This document shows positions 48,333 through 57,324 of a DNA stretch of 64,000 bases, piece after piece. A program made the position numbers and the translations under genes. Origin of the DNA: PALSA-278 sp963760285 (lineage in GTDB: Bacteria; Acidobacteriota; Terriglobia; Acidiferrales; UBA7541); assembly GCA_963760285.1 (NCBI GenBank), contig CAVXCI010000004.1:1-64000 (forward strand). The letters are read 5' to 3'. The notes beneath the pieces are model-generated. The model was not told the origin of the DNA. It made no database searches and saw only the letters and a list, made by a program, of their open reading frames with translations. Position 1 is the stretch's first letter, and each line of letters opens with the position of its first letter.

Positions 48333-49163
48333 ATGCGCAACGAATCCCCGCATCTTTCAGACGAAGACCTCCTGCTTTCGGCGGATGGCGAACTTTCGCG
48401 GCGGCGCAACGCGCAGGTTCGCGCGCATCTGGCGGAATGCTGGAGCTGCCGCGCGCGGATGGCGAAACTGGAAGAGACCATTTCGCATTTTGTGCGCGCC
48501 CACGATGCTTCGCTGAATGGACTATCGCCGCCTGAAGACGGTCCGCGGGCGCTCCTGAAGGCCCGCCTGCGGGAGCTGAACGCGTCGGAAAATGCGCCGG
48601 TGCGGCATTCCCTGTTCCGGCGGATGTCCGCGCAATTCGCGATGGGCTGCGTGGCCATTCTTTTTGTGCTGGCGGGCGCGGCGATTTGGAAGGTTCATGG
48701 AAATATCGTGGAAGGCAGAACTGACGCGGCCATTGCGGCGATAAATTGGAAGGCGGTTCCCGACCGCAATCTTACGCCCGGCGCAACCCGCCACGTTTCG
48801 CTGGACGAGGTCTGCGCGCCGGCGCGGGACAACGAGAACTGGACCGTGCCGGCGACGGTAAGGAAGCGCGTCCTGCAGGAATACGGCATGCCGGAGACGG
48901 TGACGCGCGGCTATGAACTCGACTATCTGATTACGCCGGAACTGGGCGGCGCGAACGACGCGCGAAATCTGTGGCCGGAGCCGTATTCTTCCACGCCCTG
49001 GAATGCGCACGTGAAGGACGCGCTGGAAAACCGGCTGCACGCCATGGTGTGCTCCGGGCAAATTGATCTGCCCAGCGCGCAGCGCGATATCGCCGACGAC
49101 TGGGTCGCCGCGTATAAGAAATATTTCCACACCGACAAGCCGATACCGGGAGCTTCCATATAG
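48333..49163 (+). CDS. Anti-sigma factor with zinc finger and HNH-like periplasmic domain
   Basis: A 276-residue membrane protein. Residues 1-45 are a zf-HC2 anti-sigma domain (His32, Cys36, Cys39 in AHLAECWSC). One membrane helix lies at about 101-120. The outer 150 residues include GYELDYLITPELGGANDARN, LWPEPY, WNAHVKDALENRLHAMVCSG and a helical end. These phrases closely resemble an HNH-nuclease-like family in which the consensus reads DHLIPLELGG-N, but here His is Tyr and Pro follows Thr. Nuclease activity is therefore doubtful; the module may be a sensor. It is co-transcribed with the sigma gene, which it should sequester. Confidence 0.78.
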   Translation: MRNESPHLSDEDLLLSADGELSRRRNAQVRAHLAECWSCRARMAKLEETISHFVRAHDASLNGLSPPEDGPRALLKARLRELNASENAPVRHSLFRRMSAQFAMGCVAILFVLAGAAIWKVHGNIVEGRTDAAIAAINWKAVPDRNLTPGATRHVSLDEVCAPARDNENWTVPATVRKRVLQEYGMPETVTRGYELDYLITPELGGANDARNLWPEPYSSTPWNAHVKDALENRLHAMVCSGQIDLPSAQRDIADDWVAAYKKYFHTDKPIPGASI

Positions 49164-49361
49164 GACCGCCGCAAGCAGCGCCACGGCTCGCGCATCGAAA
49201 TCTCCGAAGGACATCTCCTCTCCGCGGGAAGAGCGCCACTGGAGATGGCCGAGAAACCGCATTCTTCAAGACTGTCCTGTGTTCCGTAGGAAACCGCTCG
49301 ATGGAGATGCGCGTCAACGAAATTGGAGCGCGCCATCCGGCCGCGGCAGAAAGGAATAGCG

Positions 49362-50426
49362 ATGAACTCGCGCAATAAAATGTTTGTATGGTGCATGGTG
49401 GCCGCGATTGCAGTGATCGCCATTATTGTGGCCATCCACATGCGGAGAGTTCCGCAAAATGTGGCCTACGTGACGGAAGAGGACGGCGGAATCAGCGTTA
49501 TTGATTTGCAGACGCTGAAAGTGGTTCATAGGATTCATCCCGCCAACGTTGCGCCGCGCGGGCTGGGAATCACCTTCGATGGCAAATATATCGTCACCGC
49601 GAATAAAGACACAGCCGACCTGACCGCGTTCAGCACTCCACAGCTGCGCCTGGTGCGCCGCATCCATCTGGGCGATAACCCGGAATTCGTGAAATTCGCA
49701 CCCAGTGGTGATTGGTTTTTCGCCTCGTTCGAGCCGGGATCGGAAGGCAAACCTCCGAGCGCAACCAACGAAAGCGAGGAGGAGAACGAACCTCCCGCGC
49801 AGATTGCGTCATTTCATCTGCCGGATTGGTCGGTGGGACCAGTCTCCACTGCGGGACAGGAAACCGAAGGCCTGGAATTTTCTCGCGACGGCAAACTCCT
49901 GGTGGTGGCCAACGAAGCGCAGAACACGCTCGGCATTTACGATGCCCACACCGGGTCCAAGCTGAAGGAAATTGACATGAAGCCGTATGGGATGCGTCCG
50001 CGGGGCGTGAAAGTGTCGCCCAACGGAACCGGTTATGCCGTAACCATGGAAGCATCCGGCACGCTGGCGCTGCTGGACAATGATTTCAACGTGATTCGCT
50101 CCGTGCCGACGGCGGCGAAACCTTATGGCGTGGCGTTTGACCGCGCCGGGCGAAGAATTTTTGTCGCCGCCGCGCTGGCGCAAAAACTTCAGGTCTTCTC
50201 CGCGGACTCGCTGCAATTGCTCGCCGAAGTGCCCGTTGGAAAACGCTGCTGGCATTTCACGTTCACTCCCGACGATTCCAAAATCCTGATGGCCTGCGGC
50301 CGGTCGAATAATATTTTCGTTGTGGATCCGAACTCCTACAAGCCGATCGGAACGATTGAGGGATTCAAGCTGCCCTGGGGAATCGTCACCTATCCGCGGT
50401 CGTATGGCAGCCTGGGGCTGCCGTAA
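49362..50426 (+). CDS. YVTN/lactonase-like beta-propeller protein
   Basis: A 354-residue protein with an N-terminal membrane anchor or signal (residues 7-26) and YVTN-type blades: NVAYVTEEDGGISVIDLQTL, GLGITFDGKYIVTANKDTAD, GLEFSRDGKLLVVANEAQNT, GVKVSPNGTGYAVTMEASGT and FTFTPDDSKILMACGRSNN. AAGGAA precedes the ATG. It follows the anti-sigma gene by 199 bases and may belong to the same transcript. Probable periplasmic binding or enzyme scaffold; the activity is unknown. It differs from the three WPPRPF paralogues in lacking that C-terminus. Confidence 0.85.
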   Translation: MNSRNKMFVWCMVAAIAVIAIIVAIHMRRVPQNVAYVTEEDGGISVIDLQTLKVVHRIHPANVAPRGLGITFDGKYIVTANKDTADLTAFSTPQLRLVRRIHLGDNPEFVKFAPSGDWFFASFEPGSEGKPPSATNESEEENEPPAQIASFHLPDWSVGPVSTAGQETEGLEFSRDGKLLVVANEAQNTLGIYDAHTGSKLKEIDMKPYGMRPRGVKVSPNGTGYAVTMEASGTLALLDNDFNVIRSVPTAAKPYGVAFDRAGRRIFVAAALAQKLQVFSADSLQLLAEVPVGKRCWHFTFTPDDSKILMACGRSNNIFVVDPNSYKPIGTIEGFKLPWGIVTYPRSYGSLGLP

Positions 50427-50463
50427 AGATGTGGAACTGAACTGGTTGTTGAGCGGGATACCG

Positions 50464-51165
50464 CTAGCGGAGCACTTCCTCGTCAACGAATCGTTCGAAT
50501 GATTTTGGGTACATACCTATTCTCTTATGCGTTTTCCAAAGCTCACGCGCGTACCCACTCTTTTTGAAGAAGTCTTTCATGTAAGCCAGCCACGCCACCC
50601 AGTCTTCCTTGTCCCGCTTGAATCGCCAGATCCGCATGCTGCGTGCATAGAACCCATAAATAAAATCAAACATATTGAAATAACTAAACACAAAGGCCTT
50701 TTGCTTCAATAGTGTATTAAAGTCAGGCGGCGCCATCGGAATAACTTTTTCACCATCGAAGATTCCCCACAACTGCGGACAGCTAATCAGTTCTTTGTCT
50801 ATATCGAGCACCATTTTGATCTGGTTGTGAACACGCTGCCCCCTGAGATTGTTTGCATTTATTCGATACGCAAGGAAACCGATAATGCCAGCAAAGATGG
50901 CGGCGACCCACGTTCCGAGAGCGCTGACCGCTTGCGGCTCCCCGGCGAAAAAGCGCTGCCAGATTGACCGAGATCCATTGGCTGCAGAAGGCGGCGATTG
51001 CGCGGGGGGCGTTTCTTCGATCACCGTCACCGAACATGGAGGCAACTGCTGGACTGGTTGACAAACCCCATGCGTCGGCTTGTTATGGCAATGTGCCGCT
51101 GAAGCGTTTGTGCATACAAGGAGGCCGAGAAGCAGCACCGCCAGTGCGCGCATTGTTAGAAGCAT
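50464..51165 (-). CDS. Hypothetical exported membrane protein
   Basis: A 233-residue protein. Residues 1-23 form a signal (MRALAVLLLGLLVCTNASA), the next about 40 residues are Cys/Pro-rich with His (AHCHNKPTHGVCQPVQQLPP), and a membrane helix lies at about 80-100 (LGTWVAAIFAGIIGFLAYRI). The C-terminal 130 residues form a helical, lysine-rich domain with FNMFDFIYGFYARSMRIWRF. No family is recognised. The gene stands between two plus-strand genes, so it is transcribed alone. Confidence 0.6.
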   Translation of the reverse strand: MLLTMRALAVLLLGLLVCTNASAAHCHNKPTHGVCQPVQQLPPCSVTVIEETPPAQSPPSAANGSRSIWQRFFAGEPQAVSALGTWVAAIFAGIIGFLAYRINANNLRGQRVHNQIKMVLDIDKELISCPQLWGIFDGEKVIPMAPPDFNTLLKQKAFVFSYFNMFDFIYGFYARSMRIWRFKRDKEDWVAWLAYMKDFFKKSGYARELWKTHKRIGMYPKSFERFVDEEVLR

Positions 51166-51293
51166 TGACAGACCCCTTTATACACTTATGTCATGCACCC
51201 AATGGGGGGAGTTTATCACATGCGGTAATTATCGAATTGGCGAACGACCAACTGTAGGCGCATGGGACGTGCAGGAGTAAAATCTAAAGCGAC

Positions 51294-51917
51294 ATGGCAA
51301 CCGCACCTGTGTCCGCATCGCCGGAACTGCTTCGCCGCGTGGTGCAACTTCAGATTCTGACCATCGCGTGGATGACCGCCGAAGCCGCGCTGGCGCTTTT
51401 CGGAGCGGCGTCGGCGCGCAGCCCGGTACTGCTGGGATTTGGCGGAGACAGCGCCATCGAATTGGCATCCGCCGCGGTGGTGCTGTGGCGATTTCGCACG
51501 CATTCGGATACCGAACGCGCGGAAAAAATGGCCTCACGCATCGCGGGAACTCTACTTTTCGTTGTGGCGGGATGCGTTGTAGTGGCGGCGGGACTTTCAT
51601 TGGCGGGATTCATCGAGCCGCGGCCGAGCTTCATCGGAATTTTTGTTTTGATTGCGGCGGCAGTGGGCATGCCGTGGCTGGCGCGGCGGAAACGCGCGCT
51701 GGCGGCGCAGACAAATAGCGCGTCGCTAAGGGCCGACGCGTGCGAGTCCGCGTTGTGCGGCTATATGGCGTGGATTGCGCTGGCCGGATTATTGATCAAT
51801 GCCATTTTTCATAAATCGTGGGCCGATCCGGTGGCGGCGCTGGTGCTGGTTCCGTTGGTGGTGAAAGAAGGATGGACGTCGGTAAGCGCGTCCGCGAAAG
51901 CACACTGCTGCCATTGA
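51294..51917 (+). CDS. Cation-efflux (CDF-like) membrane domain protein
   Basis: A 207-residue protein with about six membrane helices. GFGGDSAIELASAAVVLWRF and RADACESALCGYMAWIALAG resemble the helices II and V of cation-diffusion facilitators, where acidic residues bind Zn or related ions. The C-terminal cytoplasmic domain of typical CDF proteins is missing, replaced by a short tail ending KAHCCH. It is about 100 residues shorter than usual members. It could act as a half-size transporter or be truncated. The ATG at 51294 has weak GGAG 18 bases upstream. Confidence 0.6.
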   Translation: MATAPVSASPELLRRVVQLQILTIAWMTAEAALALFGAASARSPVLLGFGGDSAIELASAAVVLWRFRTHSDTERAEKMASRIAGTLLFVVAGCVVVAAGLSLAGFIEPRPSFIGIFVLIAAAVGMPWLARRKRALAAQTNSASLRADACESALCGYMAWIALAGLLINAIFHKSWADPVAALVLVPLVVKEGWTSVSASAKAHCCH

Positions 51918-51958
51918 TTCGCCGCGAACTCTTCAAACACGCTGCAAACTAAACCTCA

Positions 51959-52562
51959 TTATCTTTCGCTGTTCACCAGGGAAAGAAATTCCGAGCGCGT
52001 GGTTTTGTTGTCGCGGAAAACTCCCAGCATGGCGCTGGTGACCGCCGCGGAATGCTGCTTCTCCACCCCGCGCATGACCATGCAAAGATGGCGCGCCTCG
52101 ACCACCACGCCCACTCCCTGCGGGCTGATGTGCTCCTGCACGGCGTGGGCAATCTGCTGCGTGAGCCGCTCCTGAATCTGCAGCCGGCGCGCATACATGT
52201 TCACCAGGCGCGGCGATTTTGCTGAGGCCGACCACTTTTTTGTCGGGAATGTACGCCACGTGGCATTTGCCGAAAAACGGCAGCAGATGGTGCTCGCACA
52301 GGCTGTAGACCTCAATGTCCTTCACCACCACCATTTCGTCATAGCAGACGCTGAACATCGCGCCGTTCAAAACTTCGCGCGGCTCCTCGCTGTATCCGCT
52401 GGTGAGAAAGCGCAGCGCCTTCTCGTAGCGCTCCGGAGTGTGGCGCAGGCCTTCGCGCTGGGGATCTTCGCCCAGCAGCGTCAGCATGCGGCGGGCCAGG
52501 TCCGCGATGGTTTCCGGCTGCGCGGGCGTCATTCCCACCAGAATTTCCGTTTCTTTTCTCAT
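51959..52562 (-). pseudogene. folE: GTP cyclohydrolase I (FolE), one frameshift
   Basis: The zinc enzyme that converts GTP to 7,8-dihydroneopterin triphosphate, first step of folate/tetrahydropterin synthesis. The N-terminal frame gives MRKETEILVGM through SLCEHHLLPFFGKCHVAYIP (zinc Cys and His). From about 52215 the frame changes by one base (an extra G in GCCGCGCCTGG), then NMYARRLQIQERLTQQIAHA, HLCMVMRGVEKQ and SEFLSLVNSER complete the protein. The start at 52562 overlaps the stop of the upstream PTPS gene (ATGA). The clean repair and indispensability argue for sequence error. Pairs with the PTPS genes next to it. Confidence 0.88.
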
Positions 52563-52999
52563 GAGTTTGCGGCTTCCTTTCCGGATTGCGGCGCTCCGGC
52601 CCAAATTTCAAAACTGTTGCGGCTGGTCTCCTCGATGCGCACGCGCTCCAGGCGCGCCAGGGGAAATTTCGCGAGCCGGCCGAAAATTTCGCGGCAGAGA
52701 TTTTCCGTCGTGGGCACCGGCGCGCGAAACGCGGGAACCTGCTCGTTCAGATTTATGTGGTCAAACGGCTCCACAACTTCGCGGTTCACAAAGGCATCCA
52801 GGTCCGCGAGATTCGCAATCATGCCGGTGGCGTCGTCCACAGGCCCCGCGACGGTGACTTCCACAACATAATTATGGCCGTGACCGTAGGGATTGTTGCA
52901 CTTGCCGTAGATGCGCTGATTCTCTTCATTGCTCAAGGCGGCATTATGCAGGCGATGCGACGCCGAGAAGGCGTAGCGGCGGGTGAGCGTCAGCTTCAT
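52559..52999 (-). CDS. 6-pyruvoyltetrahydropterin synthase/QueD family protein, copy 2
   Basis: A 146-residue zinc enzyme of the PTPS/QueD family that acts on dihydroneopterin triphosphate. SASHRL and YGHGHNY supply the three zinc histidines, KCNNPYG the catalytic cysteine, and PTTENLCREIFGRL the partner motif. It is immediately upstream of folE and overlaps it by ATGA, so the two are translated together. Whether it makes 6-pyruvoyl-tetrahydropterin, 6-carboxy-tetrahydropterin (queuosine) or a folate intermediate cannot be settled; queC, queE and queF are not in the window. Confidence 0.88.
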   Translation of the reverse strand: MKLTLTRRYAFSASHRLHNAALSNEENQRIYGKCNNPYGHGHNYVVEVTVAGPVDDATGMIANLADLDAFVNREVVEPFDHINLNEQVPAFRAPVPTTENLCREIFGRLAKFPLARLERVRIEETSRNSFEIWAGAPQSGKEAANS

Positions 53000-53422
53000 C
53001 GCGCGCTCCGGGCCCGCCTGCCGCGATTTCCGCGGTGCAATCCACAAAGAGATCCGGCGATTCGTAGAGGCGAACACGCTCCAGACGCCCGCGCGTGATT
53101 TTTGGCTCCAGCCAGTTCCAGATAACGGCGGCGACGTTCTCGCAGGTGGGAATTTTTCCCGCCAGCTCGGGGACTTCATAATTCAGGTGGCGATGGTCCA
53201 TGCGGGCGACCACTTCGCGCTCGATAATTTCCTTCAGATCCTTCAAGTCCAGCAGCATTCCGGTTGCGGGTCCGGCTCGCCGGCGATGGTAACTTCCAGC
53301 ATATAGTTGTGCCCATGGCCGTGGGGATTGTTGCACTTGCCGAAGACGCGGCGGTTCTCCTCCGCCGAAAACGCGGGATTGTGGTAAAAGTGCGCCGCGC
53401 AGAATTCCGTTTTTCGCGTCAC
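52944..53422 (-). pseudogene. 6-pyruvoyltetrahydropterin synthase/QueD family protein, copy 1, one frameshift
   Basis: A paralogue of the adjacent gene, of about 150 residues when repaired. A GTG at 53422 begins MTRKTEFCAAHFYHNPAFSA, then FGKCNNPHGHGHNYMLEVTI in one frame; after a break near 53270, ATGMLLDLKDLKEIIEREVV, PTCENVAAVIWNWLE and RVRLYESPDLFVDC continue. All zinc histidines and the catalytic Cys are present. The C-terminus overlaps the next gene by about 55 bases unless another indel lies there. Tandem, divergent copies next to folE suggest two different pterin steps. Confidence 0.78.
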
Positions 53423-53435
53423 CTGATCATGCGGA

Positions 53436-54488
53436 TTATGGCGTCCTCGCCGGATAGGTCCGGCCCTTCCAAGCCACCGCGCCGCGCTTGTTGCTCCACC
53501 ACGAGACCGGAGCGCCGCGCCGAACAGCAGAATCCCCGGCAAATAATATTTGATGAGACGCAGTGAAAAATGATTCCGCCGCAACGCCAGCGCATACTGC
53601 GCGTGAACGGCAATCAGTATTAACAATCCCGCGGCCGCAATCCAGCGCGCCGATGGCGCAACCGCCGGTGAAACAAGAAATCCCGGCAGCAGCGCCAATC
53701 CAATCAGTGCCGCCAGCGGCGCGGCCAGTTCAGAAGCCAGCGCTCCGGCGGTGTCACCGAAAAGCGGGTAAAGATTTTTCGTCCAGCCTTCCCACATGGC
53801 GCGGAAAGAGCGAATACATTCGCGTGCGCGCAATTCCCTGCCCCGGCCCGAACCAGATGCGGTAGCCCGCGGACTTCACCAGCCGGGCCAGCGCCAGGTC
53901 TTCGAGGGCGAGGCCTCGCACCGCGGCGTGGCCGCCGACCGCGTCGTAAGCGTCGCGGCGGATCAGGAGATACTGGCCGTTGGCCGCGGCGTCCGGCAAA
54001 TCCGGATCGTTCACGCGATCGAACGAAAAGCGCCTCTCGAGCCGGCAAAAAACAATGGGCATCAGCGCGCGCTCCCAGAACGTGTCCATTTGCTGCTCCG
54101 GCGAAAACGAAACCAACGCCGCGCGGTGCTGATCCGCCATTTGCAGCGCCGTGGAAAGCGAGCCGGGCATGTGCCGCGTGTCGGCGTCGGTGAAAAGCAG
54201 CCAGCGATTTGCCAATGACGCCGCCCGCGCTCCCATCGCCGCGGCATAATTTTTCCCCACCCAGCCGCCGGGCAGATTACCCGTGCGCGCCACGCGCAAT
54301 CGCGGCAAATGCGCCGCCAGCGCCGCCAGGATTTCCGGCGTGGCGTCGGCGGACTGATCGTCCACCACAATGATTTCCGCCAGTTCCGGCTGCGCGGCGA
54401 GAGAAGCCACCGCGTCCGCGATGTTGGCCTCTTCGTCTCGGGCAGGCAGGATGGCGGAAACCGTGGGCGGCAGGTGGTGTTCTTCCAC
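53436..54488 (-). pseudogene. Family 2 membrane glycosyltransferase, two frame breaks
   Basis: A protein of about 350 residues. The GT-A domain starts VSAILPARDEEANIADAVAS and contains IIVVDDQSADATPEIL, NLPGGWVGKNYAAAMG, WLLFTDADTRHMPGS (DxD metal/nucleotide site) and LEDLALARLVKSAGY. After a break near 53830 the C-terminal membrane part (GWTKNLYPLFGD, then LALLPGFLVSPAV and LRLIKYYLPGILLFGAAL) follows; another break near 53525 leads to WKGRTYPARTP at the stop. The layout, N-terminal GT2 with C-terminal helices, resembles HpnB/CrtQ-type glycosyltransferases acting on lipids or carotenoids. The substrate is not determinable. Confidence 0.8.
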
Positions 54489-54536
54489 GGCGTTGTGTCC
54501 TCGCCCTCGCGGGGCCGGGCGTAAACAGCTATTATA

Positions 54537-55079
54537 GTGCGCGTGAACGCATCGCTAAAGCGCAATCTGCTGACAGGTGTGGTGCTGGCCGGAATCGTGG
54601 TCCTGCTGGCGCTGTTTGCCGCGCCGCAATACCGCCAGGGCGAACCCAGCCAGGCGGGCAAAATGGCCCGGGATTTTTCCTTCCAGATGGACGGGCGCGC
54701 GACGCGGCTCAGCGATCTGCGCGGAAAAGTTGTGGTGCTGAATTTCTGGGCCACGTGGTGCCCGCCGTGCGTGGAGGAAACTCCGTCGCTGAACCACCTA
54801 CAACAGTGGCTGGCCCCGCGCGGCGGAACGGTGCTGGGAATCAGCGAAGATGAGGACGCCGGCGCGTACAGCAATTTTCTGACGCAGTACGGCGTGCAGT
54901 TCCCCACCTGGCGCGAAGGTTCGCAGGGGACGGCGGCAGCCTATGGCACGTCGGTGTATCCCGAAACCTACGTGATTGACGCCAAGGGGCGCATCGCGCG
55001 AAAAATCATCGGCGCACAGGATTGGGACAGCCCGGACATGCTCGCGTATTTTGAGTCATTGCTCAAGATGCGCAACTAA
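54537..55079 (+). CDS. TlpA-like thioredoxin-fold thiol-disulfide protein
   Basis: A 180-residue membrane-anchored periplasmic thioredoxin. A single helix at about residues 11-30 anchors it; the thioredoxin fold follows with LNFWATWCPPCVEETPSL (redox Cys75 and Cys78) and the cis-proline in TSVYPETYVIDAKG. Members reduce or join disulfides in cytochrome maturation or protect thiols. The GTG at 54537 is a likely start, with another GTG two codons on. It is divergent from the glycosyltransferase, and its stop overlaps the convergent PIN-like gene by 24 bases. Confidence 0.9.
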   Translation: MRVNASLKRNLLTGVVLAGIVVLLALFAAPQYRQGEPSQAGKMARDFSFQMDGRATRLSDLRGKVVVLNFWATWCPPCVEETPSLNHLQQWLAPRGGTVLGISEDEDAGAYSNFLTQYGVQFPTWREGSQGTAAAYGTSVYPETYVIDAKGRIARKIIGAQDWDSPDMLAYFESLLKMRN

Positions 55080-55964
55080 TCCTGTGAGATTTGGGAACAT
55101 CCGCCCTCCGAACTGCAGTGCCTTATCCTCGGCCTCTAAACGGCTTGCGGCCGACCGTGCATAATGCAGCATCCGCTTATCAAGGGTGACAAAATCAACG
55201 TACGGGACGGCACCTACATAAATGAAATCCGTCAAGTCGTCATCTTTTGGAATATCTGTCTTATTCTTCATCAATTCAAAATAGCATTCGTAGCTGAATC
55301 TCAAGCTTGGACAGCGAGATATCCTGTCGTGTATCCAATATCCAACTTTCAAGGATTCCTGTTGTGTAATCGGCATCGTCCACATTCCGTTGGAATGCCA
55401 ATCTGTAATCTTTCTCCATATGGTTTGAGCGAAATTCACCCGAAGCTCCTCGACAGTAGATCCCCGAGAGCTCCTATAGTTTGCAAAGCTGCTTCTCATC
55501 CGGGCTATCGCAGGACTCAAAGCGAGGAGTGAGGGGTCTTCTGAGAACGCTGCGAATATGAATTTTTCCAGCGGCATGTTGACCAACATCCGCGTGAGCG
55601 GCTGTCTTGGCCAAAACCACGTGTCATCCCAGCGACTCCCGAAGGGAGCAAGTCGTTCCGGCTCTCGGTTCTCTCGGTAGGCTGTGATCGCCGCCTCAAT
55701 CTCAACCTGTGGGATTCTGCCATCCGCAAGGTATTCCACAGGAAGGGTCTCCAACTGTTGGAGTAGCGAACGCATGCGGGGGAAGTCCTTGTCCCGCACC
55801 AGCGGCGCAACAAACTGTAATATAGGAGCGTTACCGAGAACCAGTGTCGCCCCACGGTCACGCACGAATGTGTCGAACTCGATCACAGACATCGGGCGAT
55901 CATGCTCTACGACATCAATAAGGTCTTTGGCGTCTAAGAAGATTCGCATAGCTATTTCATACAT
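55056..55964 (-). CDS. PIN-like domain protein, function unknown
   Basis: A 302-residue cytoplasmic protein. The beginning MYEIAMRIFLDAKDLIDVVE carries an early Asp as in PIN nucleases, and near the C-terminus KDDDLTDFIYVGAVPYVDFV, TLDKRMLHYAR resembles the second acidic PIN cluster. The middle, about 150 residues, is helical and unlike small toxins. It is thus larger than VapC-type toxins (about 130 residues) and has no small antitoxin gene beside it. The start is the ATG at 55964, alternatively 55949. It converges with the TlpA-like gene. Codon use looks more AT-rich than its neighbours, which may mean transfer. Confidence 0.62.
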   Translation of the reverse strand: MYEIAMRIFLDAKDLIDVVEHDRPMSVIEFDTFVRDRGATLVLGNAPILQFVAPLVRDKDFPRMRSLLQQLETLPVEYLADGRIPQVEIEAAITAYRENREPERLAPFGSRWDDTWFWPRQPLTRMLVNMPLEKFIFAAFSEDPSLLALSPAIARMRSSFANYRSSRGSTVEELRVNFAQTIWRKITDWHSNGMWTMPITQQESLKVGYWIHDRISRCPSLRFSYECYFELMKNKTDIPKDDDLTDFIYVGAVPYVDFVTLDKRMLHYARSAASRLEAEDKALQFGGRMFPNLTGLVAHLEQ

Positions 55965-56065
55965 GATATGGGGTTTGCGGTCCCTATTCCACACAGAGGG
56001 TACCCAGCCACAAACAGATATCAACCCAGGAGCCGCTGCTCACTGGTAGCGACTATCTGCCGCGG

Positions 56066-57319
56066 CTATTCGTAGCGGAGGGCGTCAACGGGATCGAGGC
56101 GGGAGGCGCGAATGGCAGGAAAAAGTCCGCTGGCGACGCCGACAATTAACAACACGACGACGGACACGGCAACGGTTTCCCACGAGATGTGCATGTGGAT
56201 GTCCACTTTGCCGGATTTATCCTTGTAAGCGGGACCGAGGAACGGCAGCGTCCCGATGGCCGCGGCCGCGGCGACGGATAAAATCACGCCGACGAGTCCT
56301 CCCGTCAGCGTGATAGCCAGCGACTCCGCCAAAAACTGCATGCGAATGTGAATCCGCCGCGCACCCAGCGCGCGCCGCAATCCGATTTCGCGGAAGCGCT
56401 CATTCACCGTCACCAGCATGATGTTCATCACGCCCACGCCGCCGATGCCCAGCGTCAGCGTGCCCACGAACAACAGCAGTCCTTCAAGGCCCAGCGTGAT
56501 TCCGTCGTAGATGGGCTTTTCTTCCTCGCGGCCGAACATGGTGATGGCGCGCTTGTCGCTCGCGGAGAAATGCTGGCGGTCGGCGATAATCTGGCGCACC
56601 TGGTCTTCCGACTTGGCTTCAAACTGCGGCGCCACCGGCTCGAACACCAGCACGCTGGCGTATTTCGTGTCCCACATATCGGACGCGGTGGAGTAAGGAA
56701 TCCAGACGGATTCGTCGTCGCTGGTGAAGTAGTTGCTGTCCTGAAATTTTCCCTCCATCGTGCCGATCACCAGGAAGCGGGCACCGGAAATCTGAACGTC
56801 TTCGCCCACCGCAGGGCGCGTGCCGAAAAGTTTAGTCCGAGCCTTCTCGCCGAGGAAGACCACGCGGCGGCGTTCGGCCACGTCCTCAGCGTCAATCCAG
56901 CGGCCCGCGCTGGGGACTTCATTGCGCATCTCGCCGTATTCGGGATAGACGCCGCGCACCGCCGTGGAAATCGTCTGCGTCTCAAACGTGACGCCCTGGA
57001 ATTTCACCGTTTCGGCGGTGACGCGCTTCACCAGGCTGGCGTTGGCGCGAATGTTGTCCACGTCCACCTGCTCGAAATGGACTTCCTTGCCGGCGCGCTC
57101 GCCGCCCGCCTGCTCGCTGGTGGTTCCCGGCCAGGCGATGATGGCGCCCTTGCCGAAGGACTGAAAGGTGAACATCAGCACGCTGCGAAAGCCGGAGCCA
57201 TAGGCCAGCAGCAGCGACACGGCCATGATGCCCCAGACAATTCCCAGCATGGTCAGCACGCTGCGCAACGGCTGGCGACGCAACGACGACCAGGCTTGCA
57301 ATAGAATTTCGCGCAGCAT
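56066..57319 (-). CDS. MacB-type ABC transporter permease, second
   Basis: A 417-residue inner-membrane permease. One N-terminal helix (LRSVLTMLGIVWGIMAVSLL) is followed by a large periplasmic domain (MacB_PCD, residues about 45-245), then three C-terminal helices of FtsX type with GIGGVGVMNIMLVTVNERFR and EIGLRRALGARRIHIRMQF. It is the same layout as the next gene. The ATP-binding domain that is fused in E. coli MacB is missing. The gene starts five bases after the first permease stop, in one operon with the adaptor. Confidence 0.92.
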   Translation of the reverse strand: MLREILLQAWSSLRRQPLRSVLTMLGIVWGIMAVSLLLAYGSGFRSVLMFTFQSFGKGAIIAWPGTTSEQAGGERAGKEVHFEQVDVDNIRANASLVKRVTAETVKFQGVTFETQTISTAVRGVYPEYGEMRNEVPSAGRWIDAEDVAERRRVVFLGEKARTKLFGTRPAVGEDVQISGARFLVIGTMEGKFQDSNYFTSDDESVWIPYSTASDMWDTKYASVLVFEPVAPQFEAKSEDQVRQIIADRQHFSASDKRAITMFGREEEKPIYDGITLGLEGLLLFVGTLTLGIGGVGVMNIMLVTVNERFREIGLRRALGARRIHIRMQFLAESLAITLTGGLVGVILSVAAAAAIGTLPFLGPAYKDKSGKVDIHMHISWETVAVSVVVLLIVGVASGLFPAIRASRLDPVDALRYE

Positions 57320-57324
57320 GTTCG

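Noticed and set aside
51959..52562. Programmed frameshift in folE
   Set aside because: There is no slippery heptamer with a downstream pseudoknot, and frame breaks in unrelated genes nearby make a sequence error the simpler explanation.
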